From: Azovibrio restrictus
Lineage (GTDB): Bacteria; Bacteroidota; Bacteroidia; Chitinophagales; Chitinophagaceae
Assembly (NCBI GenBank): GCA_029255605.1
Contig: JANLJF010000070.1
Coordinates: 1-42,380, forward strand
DNA: 42,380 nt
Reading direction: 5' to 3'
The translations under genes and the position numbers were made by a program. Below, piece by piece: positions 1 through 8,083 of this stretch. The notes beneath the pieces are model-generated. The model was not told the origin of the DNA and did not search any database. It saw only the letters and a program-made list of their open reading frames with translations. Numbering within the stretch: the first letter of the stretch is position 1; each line of letters starts with the position of its first letter.

Positions 1-1184
1 CGAAAGATTTTTTCTTCTGGGGCATCAGTTGTTTGATTATTGGTACTGGTTTTTTCAAGCCGAATATTTCATCCATGGTAGGGCAACTGTATAGAGCAGA
101 TGATCACAGGCGCGATGCAGGTTTTTCGCTGTTTTATTCAGGTATCAATATCGGCGCTTTTCTTGGTGGCATTCTAATGATAGGGGTGGGCAGCGGCGAT
201 ATATTAGGTGGCACTATACCAGAGGCAATACGTTGGAATGTTGCATTTGGTTTAGTGGCAGTAGTGATGGTAATAAGTCTTACTACTTTTGTACTTAATC
301 ATAATAAGTTAGGCCCTATCGGTCTTTCGCCCTTCAAGCCTGAGGAAAGGGCAAAAGCACGCAAGTATGAATGGGCAGTGTATGTAGGTGCGCTACTGTG
401 CATACCATTGATACAAATAATGGTAGCCAATACAAAATATACGGACTACTTTATGTATGTCATTGGCCCATTCAGTTTGATATACCTGATTTACGAAATG
501 ACCAGATTGAATACCAAAGAAAATCTTAAACTGGTAGCAGCGCTTGTCTTTATAGTTTTTTCAGTAGTATTCTGGGCAATATTTGAACAGGCAGGTGGTT
601 CTCTCAGTATTTATGCAGCAGAGCATTTAAATGGCAGGCTTATGTTTCTTAGCCCCAACCAGATCAACAACTCAGCTAATGCTTTATTCGTTATCCTGTT
701 TGCCCCGCTAGTAGGTTTATTCTGGCTATGGCTTCACAAACGTAAACTGGAGCCTAATAGTGTAGTGAAATTTGGCTTAGGTTTTTTGTTCCTAGGTTTG
801 GGCTTTTATACTTTTTTCACTGGGAAATTTACTGCGGGTAGTGATGGCATAGCTTCTTTGAACTTATTTACATTCGCATATCTGATTATTACATTTGGAG
901 AGATAGCACTTTCGCCTATTGGATTATCATTGATGACCAAGCTATCAACACAAAGGCTGCAAGGTGTGATGATGGGTATGTGGTTTTTGGCAAGTGCGTA
1001 TGGGCAATATGTTGCAGGTCTTTTTGGCGAAGCAATTTCTCCGGAAGAAAGTATGAGTGCAGTACAAAAGCTTACAGTTTACAGCGAAGGCTATAAGCAA
1101 TTTGGTATTTATGCTATTATCGCAGGTATTATATTAATCGTGATATCGCCCATAGTGCGTAAGCTGATGCAGGAAGTGAAATAA
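1..1184 (+). CDS. POT-family (proton-dependent) peptide MFS transporter, 5' end cut off by the window
   Basis: Inner-membrane symporter expected to import di- and tripeptides with protons. The reading frame is open from base 3, and the first in-frame start-like codon (TTG at 33) lies inside a conserved family segment, so it is not the true start; roughly 110 N-terminal residues are missing. Just after the edge comes GTGFFKPNISSMVG, followed by RRDAGFSLFYSGINIGAF; both match the conserved POT/PTR region between early transmembrane helices. Many hydrophobic helices follow, including the family-like segment FGEIALSPIGLSL near the C-terminal end. It ends at TAA 1182-1184 and is followed by a strong hairpin. 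The exact substrate cannot be read from the sequence; another POT substrate is possible. Confidence 0.9.
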   Translation, partial: KDFFFWGISCLIIGTGFFKPNISSMVGQLYRADDHRRDAGFSLFYSGINIGAFLGGILMIGVGSGDILGGTIPEAIRWNVAFGLVAVVMVISLTTFVLNHNKLGPIGLSPFKPEERAKARKYEWAVYVGALLCIPLIQIMVANTKYTDYFMYVIGPFSLIYLIYEMTRLNTKENLKLVAALVFIVFSVVFWAIFEQAGGSLSIYAAEHLNGRLMFLSPNQINNSANALFVILFAPLVGLFWLWLHKRKLEPNSVVKFGLGFLFLGLGFYTFFTGKFTAGSDGIASLNLFTFAYLIITFGEIALSPIGLSLMTKLSTQRLQGVMMGMWFLASAYGQYVAGLFGEAISPEESMSAVQKLTVYSEGYKQFGIYAIIAGIILIVISPIVRKLMQEVK

Positions 1185-1186
1185 GC

Positions 1187-1288
1187 CCCAACCCCTGAAG
1201 GGGCTTCACTAAGCGAATGATATTTTATAGCCACCCGATGGGTGGCTATATTTTCATAGTTCCCCCTTCAGGGGGCGGAGGGGGGTAA
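1187..1288. repeat. GC-rich inverted-repeat intergenic element
   Basis: An exact 12-base inverted pair, CCCCTGAAGGGG (1192-1203) and CCCCTTCAGGGG (1263-1274), brackets the terminator hairpin at 1226-1250. The outer flanks are also runs of C (left) and G (right), so the whole element could fold into a long stem with the terminator as its inner arm. A related C-run/G-run element lies at 21215-21246. It is probably a dispersed intergenic repeat; no coding potential is seen. Confidence 0.55.
1226..1256 (+). terminator. Rho-independent terminator after the peptide transporter gene
   Basis: Perfect 11-bp stem: 1226-1236 (TATAGCCACCC) pairs with 1240-1250 (GGGTGGCTATA), loop GAT, followed by a short T run (TTTTC). 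It lies 41 bases after the transporter stop and before ispD. Confidence 0.8.
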
Positions 1289-1338
1289 GGCTTTCTTTGT
1301 CTTGTGGCATTAAAGCTGTTTTTTTGTAGTTAGTAACT

Positions 1339-2019
1339 ATGGAAAAATTTGCAGTAATAGTAGCAGGGGGCAAGGGAGTGCGCATGGGTAGTGCGGTGCC
1401 TAAACAGTTTCTGCCATTGATGGGCCATACGGTTTTGTATCATGCTATCAAGGCTTTTGCCGATGCGTATGATGATATGCAACTGGTATTAGTGTTGCCG
1501 GAAGACCAGCTAAGCTATGCGCAAATGGTGCTGCAATCTTTTCCTGACAGGATAGATATCACTATTGTAGTGGGTGGAGAAACCCGCTATCATAGTGTGC
1601 AGAACGGGTTGAAAATGGCAAGTGAAAATAGCATTGTATTTGTGCATGATGGGGTGCGGCCGCTGGTAACCCCTACGCTGATACGCCAATGCTATGAACA
1701 GGCTATGGAAAAGAGCAGTGCGATACCTGCCATACCGGTAACCGATAGCATGCGCATACTAGAAGACGATGATAGCCGCCCTGTGGACAGAGAGATGCTG
1801 CGCATCATACAAACCCCGCAAACCTTTCGTGCAGATGTGTTGCTGCCTGCCTTTCAGCAGGAGTATGTGCCGGCATTTACAGACGAGGCTACGGTGGTAG
1901 AAGCCAACGGTGGTACGGTGTTTTTGACGATGGGGGAAAGGAGCAATATAAAAGTGACCACACCCGAAGATATGATCATAGCCGAAGCCTTACTTAAAGA
2001 CCGTACTGCCCATGCGTAG
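1339..2019 (+). CDS. ispD: 2-C-methyl-D-erythritol 4-phosphate cytidylyltransferase (IspD)
   Basis: Third step of the MEP isoprenoid pathway: transfers CMP from CTP to methylerythritol 4-phosphate in the cytosol. The 226-residue length is close to the usual 225-240. The N-terminal nucleotide-binding motif AGGKGVRMG (residues 9-17, Arg15) is followed by PKQF with Lys22. HDGVRPLV near residue 103 carries the conserved Asp, and NIKVTTPEDM near the C-terminus carries the second conserved Lys. The ATG start fits the family alignment. The stop overlaps the next gene's ATG by 8 bases, so the two are likely co-translated. No ispF is adjacent. Confidence 0.95.
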   Translation: MEKFAVIVAGGKGVRMGSAVPKQFLPLMGHTVLYHAIKAFADAYDDMQLVLVLPEDQLSYAQMVLQSFPDRIDITIVVGGETRYHSVQNGLKMASENSIVFVHDGVRPLVTPTLIRQCYEQAMEKSSAIPAIPVTDSMRILEDDDSRPVDREMLRIIQTPQTFRADVLLPAFQQEYVPAFTDEATVVEANGGTVFLTMGERSNIKVTTPEDMIIAEALLKDRTAHA

Positions 2020-2926
2020 TGCTTGGCTGCTGGTACTGATGCTTATTTGCTGCACAGCACAGGCGCAGCAAAAGGATAGCAGCATCTTCAACCTGCCGTT
2101 GAAAATGGATGAGGTGGTGGTAAAAGCGGTGCGTGGCGGCTGGGATGTAAAGGGCTTTATCAGCCGGGTAAAGACAGATACTACTTTCTATAAGGCATTT
2201 CGCAGCCTGCGGATAACATCATATACATCCATCAATGATATACGGGTGCTGAATGATAAAGGTGGTGTGAAAGCCTCATTGTACAGCAAAACTAAACAAA
2301 CCGCTGCCAACGGTTGCCGCACCATGCAGGTGCTGGAAGAAAAGACGACAGGCGATTTCTACACGCGCAAAAGGGAATACAAATATTACACGGCAGAATT
2401 GTATGCTTACCTGTTCTTTACCAAAGGCAAGGAATGCGGCGAAACCGATATAGTAGCCGGCAGTATGAAAGCTGGCAAGGGCACGATAGAAAAAAATAAA
2501 TACCGCCTGAAACAACTGATATTTAACCCCGGCAGTAAGGTGGCAGGGGTGCCGCTGATGGGCGATAAGGCAGCCATATTTGAACCCGATGTGGCGAAAA
2601 TGTATGATTTTAAGCTGCTATCGGAAATGCATGATGGGGTGGAGTGCTATGTATTCAAAGCCATCCCTAAAAAAGAATATGCAGACGATGTGGTGTATAA
2701 TGAACTGACCACGTGGTTTCGTAAAACAGACTATGCTATTGTAGCCCGCGATTATTCTCTTTCCTATAAAACGCTGGTGTATGATTTTGATGTGCGGATG
2801 AAAGTGCGCACCATGCTGGTAAATGGCAAGCTGCTGCCCCAGTACATAGCATATGATGGAAACTGGCATGTGTTCAGCAAAAAGCGGGAACGTGTGCGTT
2901 TCACAACTACCATCATCCCTAACTGA
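2012..2926 (+). CDS. Unknown secreted protein overlapping ispD
   Basis: I do not recognise this 304-residue family. It begins with a clear signal peptide (MRSAWLLVLMLICC...AQA) predicted to be cut near residue 19, so the protein is exported to the periplasm or outer membrane. There is no lipobox cysteine at the cleavage site and there are no later membrane helices. The mature part is rich in Lys, Tyr and alternating beta-like segments, ending in RVRFTTTIIPN. Its pattern of short strands recalls LolA/LppX-like periplasmic folds, but this is only an impression. Its ATG lies inside the last codons of ispD, so it probably depends on ispD transcription. The next gene starts 20 bases after its stop. 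Confidence 0.75.
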   Translation: MRSAWLLVLMLICCTAQAQQKDSSIFNLPLKMDEVVVKAVRGGWDVKGFISRVKTDTTFYKAFRSLRITSYTSINDIRVLNDKGGVKASLYSKTKQTAANGCRTMQVLEEKTTGDFYTRKREYKYYTAELYAYLFFTKGKECGETDIVAGSMKAGKGTIEKNKYRLKQLIFNPGSKVAGVPLMGDKAAIFEPDVAKMYDFKLLSEMHDGVECYVFKAIPKKEYADDVVYNELTTWFRKTDYAIVARDYSLSYKTLVYDFDVRMKVRTMLVNGKLLPQYIAYDGNWHVFSKKRERVRFTTTIIPN

Positions 2927-2934
2927 TATTTCGA

Positions 2935-2942
2935 TACTTTTG
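2935..2942 (+). promoter_or_regulatory. Bacteroidota -7 box (TACTTTTG)
   Basis: Exact match to TAnnTTTG, the housekeeping -7 element of this phylum. It ends only 4 bases before the ATG at 2947, so a transcript from it would start at or almost at the start codon. No clear TTG -33 element was found at normal spacing. Confidence 0.45.
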
Positions 2943-2946
2943 CAGC

Positions 2947-3339
2947 ATGAAGGAAATGATAGGCACTGTAATAGATCAGCTGGCAGCACTGCGTGCAGAC
3001 ACAGATGCGCTGGCAGATATGATACATGCTGATGATTGCGATGAAATAGCTATATCTGTAAAGTGTAAAGAGTTGGTGCAGAAGTATCCTGCCAACCCGC
3101 TATTGATAAGCAATATGATAGCTTTTTTGCAGATAGCGGAGCATGAAGAAGTGTGCAGCACATATGAAACGGCAGATGTGAAAAAACTGCTGATGGAAAG
3201 CTGCGCCACCTTTCTGGACGATATAGACCTGCAGATGGAACGCTACTACTTTATGCTGCATACCGATAAGCATGAAAAGGAAGCCCGGCAATTCCTTGCC
3301 GATCTGAAAAAGGATGTGCAGGAAACACTCACACCATAG
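2947..3339 (+). CDS. Small helical protein of unknown function
   Basis: A 130-residue cytosolic protein, acidic and almost entirely helical by composition. It has no signal peptide, membrane segment or recognisable catalytic motif. It lies between the ispD pair and dnaG on the same strand. The start follows a promoter-like box by 4 bases. Four cysteines are scattered, not in a metal-binding pattern. Nothing in the sequence indicates a role; it may be lineage-specific. Confidence 0.7.
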   Translation: MKEMIGTVIDQLAALRADTDALADMIHADDCDEIAISVKCKELVQKYPANPLLISNMIAFLQIAEHEEVCSTYETADVKKLLMESCATFLDDIDLQMERYYFMLHTDKHEKEARQFLADLKKDVQETLTP

Positions 3340-3384
3340 TCATAAACTTACCTTTTAGTTACCTTTAGTATTCAGATAGTTTAG

Positions 3385-5340
3385 ATGATCTCTCCCGCCT
3401 CCATACAGGAAGTAATGAACCGTGCCGACATCGTAGATGTGGTGGGACAGTTTGTGCGCCTGAAAAAACGTGGAGCTAATCATATAGCCAATTGCCCGTT
3501 TCACAATGAGAAGACACCTTCTTTTTATGTGTCGGGAGCCAAGGGCATCTTCAAATGCTTTGGTTGTGCCAAGGCGGGTAATGTGGTCACCTTTATACAG
3601 GAGCATGAAAAGCTGACCTACCCCGAAGCCATCCGCTGGCTGGCCGACTATTACAAGATAACGCTGGAGGAAACCGAGCGTACGCCTGAACAGCAACAGC
3701 AGCAATTAGCCGAAGAAGGCCTGCGTATCTTAAATGAATATGCAGCGCAATATTTTCACGATGCCCTGCTGAATACGGAAGAAGGGCAGATAATAGGCCT
3801 CAGCTATTTCAAGCAAAGGGGATTCCGAAAGGACACTATAGAGAAATTCAAACTGGGGTATAACCCGGAAATTGGGGAGGCTTTCTATAAAGCCGCCACC
3901 CTGAAAGGCTATAACAGCGAACTGCTGGAGCGAGCAGGTTTTGTGAAGAACGGGCAACGCGGGCATTATGATGTGTACCGCGGCCGTGTGATATTCCCCA
4001 TACAAAGCATGACCGGCCGTGTGCTGGGCTTTGGTGCACGCATACTGAAAAGTAACGACCGAGCGCCTAAATACATCAACACCCCGGAGAACGAACTATA
4101 TAATAAAAGCCGTGTACTATACGGCATGTACCAGAGCCGCCAAAGCATCAGCCGGAAAGATGAATGCTTTTTGGTGGAAGGGTATACCGATGTTATATCG
4201 CTGCACCAGGGTGGGGTAGAGAATGTGGTGGCCAGTAGTGGTACTTCATTGACCGAAGGCCAGCTGCGTGTGATAGGCCAGTTGACCCGCAACCTTACCA
4301 TACTGTATGATGGGGATAGCGCGGGCGTGAAAGCAGCCTTGCGCGGCTTAGACATGGCCTTGTCGCAAAGCTTCACGGTAAAGCTGGTATTGCTGCCCGA
4401 AGGTGAAGACCCCGATAGCTTTATACAGAAGTCGGGTGCGGCGCGCTTTCATGAATATGTAAAAGAGCACAAGCAGGATATCATCAGCTTCCGGCTGGAA
4501 GTAGGTATGCGCGATGCCGGTGACGACCCGGTGAAGAAATCGAAGCTGGTAAATGAGATAGCAGAGAGTGTTTCGCTCATTAACAAAGCGGAAGACTTTG
4601 CCCTGCAAGACCACTATATACGCGAGGCAGCCCGCAGGCTGCAGGTAGATGAGACCAAGCTGGTAAACCTTGTAAACAAGTATATACGCGACCGTGCGGA
4701 GCAGGAACGAAAACAGCAGTCGCGCAGGCAGGATGCACCGCAGCAGGAAATGCCCGATGCGCCCGAAGTGTATGGTACCGAGCCGGAGCCGGACCTGGCA
4801 CCGAAGCTGAACACCACCGAGTTCCAGGAATGGGAACTGATACGTGTACTGATAGAACATGGCAATAAGCCTATGGAAGGCTATGCGCATGCGGCGGATA
4901 TGCTGTATCATACACTGGACCCCGACTTTCTGGAGAATGAGCTGGCAAGGCGTGCGTATGATGAATATTACAGCTACCTGCAACAGCATGGTACAGGGCC
5001 GGAGTACAATTTCTTTGTGACCCACCCCGATACTACCCTGCAAAAGGCCGTGATAGAAATAATGCGCCCCGGCGAGGAAATGAGCGAGAACTGGCGCAAG
5101 ATGTACGGTATAGAAACACTGGCGGGTGAACTGAATTATATCAACGAAGTAGAAAGTACGCTCACATATTTCGAACTGAAAAAAATAAAACTGGTGCAGG
5201 CAGAACTGCTGAAACGCATACAGGCCGAAAAAGAAGAACACCGCCAGATGGCTATGCTGAAAAAGCTGATAGAGCTGAAGCATGCAGAAGCCGACATTGT
5301 GAAGAAGATGGGCACCGTTATTGTAAAACAACTAAAGTAA
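3385..5340 (+). CDS. dnaG: DNA primase (DnaG)
   Basis: Makes RNA primers for the replication fork, working with the replicative helicase. It is 651 residues long, normal to slightly long. The N-terminal zinc-binding domain shows CPFH (Cys37, His40) and CFGC (Cys58, Cys61). The TOPRIM catalytic core follows, with VEGYTD (Glu265, Asp269) and DGDSAG (Asp309, Asp311). A Gln/Glu-rich linker around residues 445-480 leads to the helicase-interaction region. The ATG start gives the usual MISPASIQEV N-terminus. ruvX starts 5 bases after the stop, suggesting one transcript. A near-match promoter box (TACCTTTA) lies about 20 bases upstream. Confidence 0.96.
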   Translation: MISPASIQEVMNRADIVDVVGQFVRLKKRGANHIANCPFHNEKTPSFYVSGAKGIFKCFGCAKAGNVVTFIQEHEKLTYPEAIRWLADYYKITLEETERTPEQQQQQLAEEGLRILNEYAAQYFHDALLNTEEGQIIGLSYFKQRGFRKDTIEKFKLGYNPEIGEAFYKAATLKGYNSELLERAGFVKNGQRGHYDVYRGRVIFPIQSMTGRVLGFGARILKSNDRAPKYINTPENELYNKSRVLYGMYQSRQSISRKDECFLVEGYTDVISLHQGGVENVVASSGTSLTEGQLRVIGQLTRNLTILYDGDSAGVKAALRGLDMALSQSFTVKLVLLPEGEDPDSFIQKSGAARFHEYVKEHKQDIISFRLEVGMRDAGDDPVKKSKLVNEIAESVSLINKAEDFALQDHYIREAARRLQVDETKLVNLVNKYIRDRAEQERKQQSRRQDAPQQEMPDAPEVYGTEPEPDLAPKLNTTEFQEWELIRVLIEHGNKPMEGYAHAADMLYHTLDPDFLENELARRAYDEYYSYLQQHGTGPEYNFFVTHPDTTLQKAVIEIMRPGEEMSENWRKMYGIETLAGELNYINEVESTLTYFELKKIKLVQAELLKRIQAEKEEHRQMAMLKKLIELKHAEADIVKKMGTVIVKQLK

Positions 5341-5345
5341 TAACC

Positions 5346-5759
5346 GTGGCGCGCGTATTAGCACTCGACTATGGAAAGAAACGTACAGGCATAGCCGTTA
5401 CTGACCCGCTGCAGATAATAGCCACCGCACTGGAAACCACCGATAGTGGTGAGCTGATAGGCTGGCTGAAAAAATATATGGCGCAGGAACCGGTAGAAAA
5501 GGTGATTATAGGTTATCCACTTAATTTTGACGACAGTGCTACTGATGCTACGCCTTTGGTAGATAAATTTATAGGTAAGTTTCAGCATGTATTCCCCAAC
5601 CTGCCTATAGAGCGCTGGGATGAGCGCATGACCTCTAAAATGGCATCGGCAGCCATCGCCCGGATGGGCCTTAGCAAAAAGCAACGCGAAAAGAAGGAAC
5701 TGATAGACAGCATCAGTGCTGTCATAATATTGCAGGAATACCTCGAAAGCCGTGCCTGA
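5346..5759 (+). CDS. ruvX: RuvX/YqgF family Holliday junction resolvase-like nuclease
   Basis: RNase H-fold protein linked to pre-16S rRNA 5' end processing and, in some species, to Holliday junction resolution. It is 137 residues, the usual size. The first strand carries Asp8 in LALDYGKKRTG, the hallmark of the family, and the C-terminal helix carries the acidic LIDSISA motif. The start is GTG at 5346, which places Asp8 at the expected distance; no ATG is available upstream without entering dnaG. It follows dnaG by 5 bases. Confidence 0.92.
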   Translation: MARVLALDYGKKRTGIAVTDPLQIIATALETTDSGELIGWLKKYMAQEPVEKVIIGYPLNFDDSATDATPLVDKFIGKFQHVFPNLPIERWDERMTSKMASAAIARMGLSKKQREKKELIDSISAVIILQEYLESRA

Positions 5760-5763
5760 TTCG

Positions 5764-5771
5764 TATCTTTG
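5764..5771 (+). promoter_or_regulatory. Bacteroidota -7 box (TATCTTTG) upstream of def
   Basis: Exact TAnnTTTG match 24 bases before the def ATG and just after the ruvX stop, giving def its own likely promoter. No TTG -33 element is seen at standard spacing. Confidence 0.5.
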
Positions 5772-5795
5772 CAAAGCTTAATAATTTATTGATAG

Positions 5796-6374
5796 ATGAT
5801 ATTGCCAATTGTAGCGTACGGGCACCCGATATTGAGGAAGGAATGTGATGACATTACGCCTGAATACCCCGAGTTGAAAAAACTGATAGCGGATATGTGG
5901 GAAACCATGTATCACAGCAATGGCGTGGGTATAGCCGCACCACAGATAAATAAGGGCATCCGCCTGTTTGTAATAGATACCGTGCAGATAGTAGAGAACT
6001 TTGACGATGAGGACAAGCGCGACTATCCGAACGAAAAACCCATAAAGCAAGTATTCATTAACGCCCACATTATAGATGAGCATGGCGAACCATGGGCATA
6101 TAATGAAGGCTGCCTGAGCATACCTAAGATACGCGAAGATGTGTACCGCATGCCGATGGTGCGCCTGCGCTATATGGATGAAAACTTCAAGGAGCATGAG
6201 CAGGAGTTTACGGGTATTACCGCGCGCGTGATACAGCACGAGTATGACCATATTGATGGTAAGCTTTTTATCGATTATTTACCACAATTGAAACGCAGGC
6301 TCATCAGAAAGAAACTGGACGATATCAGTAACGGAAAAATAAAGACCGACTACCGGATGATATTTGCCCGGTAA
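5796..6374 (+). CDS. def: Peptide deformylase
   Basis: Removes the N-formyl group from new proteins; an iron- or zinc-dependent cytosolic enzyme. All three family motifs are present: GVGIAAPQ (residues 43-50), EGCLSIP (104-110, metal ligand Cys106) and HEYDH (148-152, ligands His148 and His152 with catalytic Glu149). It is 192 residues, typical of the Bacteroidota form, with an insert between motifs 1 and 2. The ATG start yields the usual MILPIVAYGHPILR N-terminus. No fmt gene is adjacent. The following sigma factor gene starts 27 bases downstream. Confidence 0.96.
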   Translation: MILPIVAYGHPILRKECDDITPEYPELKKLIADMWETMYHSNGVGIAAPQINKGIRLFVIDTVQIVENFDDEDKRDYPNEKPIKQVFINAHIIDEHGEPWAYNEGCLSIPKIREDVYRMPMVRLRYMDENFKEHEQEFTGITARVIQHEYDHIDGKLFIDYLPQLKRRLIRKKLDDISNGKIKTDYRMIFAR

Positions 6375-6401
6375 TTGCTACATTGAACTACCATTTTTTA
6401 T

Positions 6402-6950
6402 TTGGCACCATCCGTTACATATAGTGAGCAGGAACTTGTTTTGCTGTTGAAGCAGCAGAGCCAGGATGCTTTTAATTACTTGTATAAAAACTATGCGGGG
6501 GTGCTGTATAGTGTCATTAAAAAGACAATAAGCGACGACCAGACTGCGCAGGATGTGCTGCAGGAAGTATTCGTTAAGATATGGAACAATATAGGCCAGT
6601 TCAGTGCTGAAAAAGGCCGCATTTACACCTGGATGATCAATATTGCCCGCAATGCCTCTATAGATAAATTGAGATCGAAAGGGGAGATCATGAAGGCAAA
6701 AATCCAGACGGGTGAAGATGCCGTATATAGTGTGAGGGAAGGAATGAAGACCGAGCAGAAGACAGATACTATAGGGCTGAAGGCAGCAGTGCATGAATTG
6801 AAGCCTGAATACCAGGCTATCGTAGAGCTTGCCTATTTCAAAGGATATACATTGGATGAGATAGCGAAAACGCTTGAAATACCGCTGGGTACGGTTAAAA
6901 CCCGTATGCGGCATGCTATACAGTTGTTGAGAAAACATTATAGTAATTAA
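6402..6950 (+). CDS. ECF-type RNA polymerase sigma factor
   Basis: A sigma-70 family protein of 182 residues with only regions 2 and 4, hence an extracytoplasmic-function type that directs RNA polymerase to a special promoter set. Region 2 spans about residues 25-90 (DVLQEVFVKIW, then TWMINIARNASIDKLRS). Region 4 spans about 125-180 (YFKGYTLDEIAKTLEIPLGTVKTRM), a clear helix-turn-helix. The start is TTG at 6402; an in-frame stop at 6384-6386 leaves no ATG option upstream. It is followed 5 bases later by an RskA-like anti-sigma factor, so the pair resembles SigK/RskA. Its inducing signal is not visible. Confidence 0.92.
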   Translation: MAPSVTYSEQELVLLLKQQSQDAFNYLYKNYAGVLYSVIKKTISDDQTAQDVLQEVFVKIWNNIGQFSAEKGRIYTWMINIARNASIDKLRSKGEIMKAKIQTGEDAVYSVREGMKTEQKTDTIGLKAAVHELKPEYQAIVELAYFKGYTLDEIAKTLEIPLGTVKTRMRHAIQLLRKHYSN

Positions 6951-6955
6951 AAGAA

Positions 6956-7819
6956 GTGGATATAAAGGCATACATAGAATCGGGCATACTGGAAGCCTAC
7001 GTACTGGGAGGGCTTAGCGAAGCTGAGCGTGCATCGGTAGAGGCGGATATAGCCCTGTATCCTGAATTGCTGCGGGAAGTGGAAGCCATAGAGGCTGCCA
7101 TGGAAAACTATGCGGCATCCACACCTATAGAACCACCGGCACACCTGCAGGAACAGATATGGAGCGCTATACAAGTGCAGCAACGTGCCGATAGCGATGG
7201 CACGCACGACGGTGTGCCACCGGTGCAACAACCCGTAGCAGAATCTGCACCGAAAGTAGTAGCCTTTGAACCACCGGCAGAGCAGGCACCGAAGATGAGC
7301 TGGCAGCGCGCCGCGGTATGGGCAGCCGTAGCCGTGAGTGTGCTTACCAACTTTATGTTGCTATCGCAACGCAATAAGATAAATGATGAAAAAGCTGCCA
7401 TGGTAGCCCGTATGGACTCTATGCAGGCGCAGCAAAGCAATATGCTGGCTAAAGTAGAGGCGTATGAAAAAGGCCGCAGTATGCTGGCGGATACGGGTAT
7501 GAAAACCGTAGTAATGCGCAGTGCACAGCCCGGCAAGGATATGACGGGTATGGTATTCTGGAGCAAAGGCACGGGTGAAACCTACCTGACCATACACCAT
7601 ATGCCAATGCCGGAAAAAGGCAAGCAGTATCAGCTGTGGGTGATACAGGAAGGTAAGCCCGTGAGCATGGGTGTTATATCCAACGACCTGGTAGCCAATG
7701 CAGGTATGATGCTGAAAGTGCCGATGCAGGTACAAAACGGCCAGGCTTTTGCCATATCTCTTGAAAAAGAAGGCGGCAACCCCACACCTACCGAGGTGAT
7801 GATAGTAGGCGCTATATAA
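6956..7819 (+). CDS. RskA-like transmembrane anti-sigma factor
   Basis: Predicted to hold the upstream ECF sigma factor inactive at the inner membrane. It is 287 residues with a GTG start 5 bases after the sigma gene. The N-terminal cytoplasmic part (1-75) starts MDIKAYIESGILEAYVLGGL and resembles the sigma-binding domain without a zinc HxxxCxxC motif. A Pro-rich linker is followed by one membrane helix (about 118-136). A coiled-coil stretch follows, then a periplasmic RskA-type domain with QLWVIQEGKPVSMGVI. Family members are usually released by regulated proteolysis; no protease gene is nearby. The assignment is firm from domain order and linkage. Confidence 0.88.
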   Translation: MDIKAYIESGILEAYVLGGLSEAERASVEADIALYPELLREVEAIEAAMENYAASTPIEPPAHLQEQIWSAIQVQQRADSDGTHDGVPPVQQPVAESAPKVVAFEPPAEQAPKMSWQRAAVWAAVAVSVLTNFMLLSQRNKINDEKAAMVARMDSMQAQQSNMLAKVEAYEKGRSMLADTGMKTVVMRSAQPGKDMTGMVFWSKGTGETYLTIHHMPMPEKGKQYQLWVIQEGKPVSMGVISNDLVANAGMMLKVPMQVQNGQAFAISLEKEGGNPTPTEVMIVGAI

Positions 7820-7879
7820 TCTTAACATAGCGCTAATTTCTGTTTCCATAGTTTTATTGCATCAATCTACTGTTCGTAT

Positions 7880-8083
7880 ATGATCAAAACGAAGCGTTTC
7901 TGGCATTTTGTGGTGCTTACTGTGGTGTATTTCGTAGTAGGAGTGCTTATCAGTGCGCTGGATAAGGGTATGGATGCTGCCCTGAAACGTGTAGATTGGA
8001 AGGACATTTTGACGGCCATCATTTTCGGGGCTGTGATGACTGCGTTCTTTTATCCTAAAGAGAAGACGAAGACTAAGAATTAG
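7880..8083 (+). CDS. Small two-helix membrane protein
   Basis: A 67-residue protein with two hydrophobic segments (about residues 9-27 and 44-58) and a basic tail KEKTKTKN, so it probably spans the inner membrane twice. I do not recognise the family. It begins with ATG about 60 bases after the anti-sigma gene. Its last 11 bases overlap the 3' end of the convergent chain-length-factor-like gene. The membrane pattern and clean start support it being real, but its role is unknown. Confidence 0.65.
   Translation: MIKTKRFWHFVVLTVVYFVVGVLISALDKGMDAALKRVDWKDILTAIIFGAVMTAFFYPKEKTKTKN

Noticed and set aside
4348-5331. Minus-strand frame of 327 codons opposite dnaG
   Set aside because: Shadow of dnaG; product composition is not protein-like.
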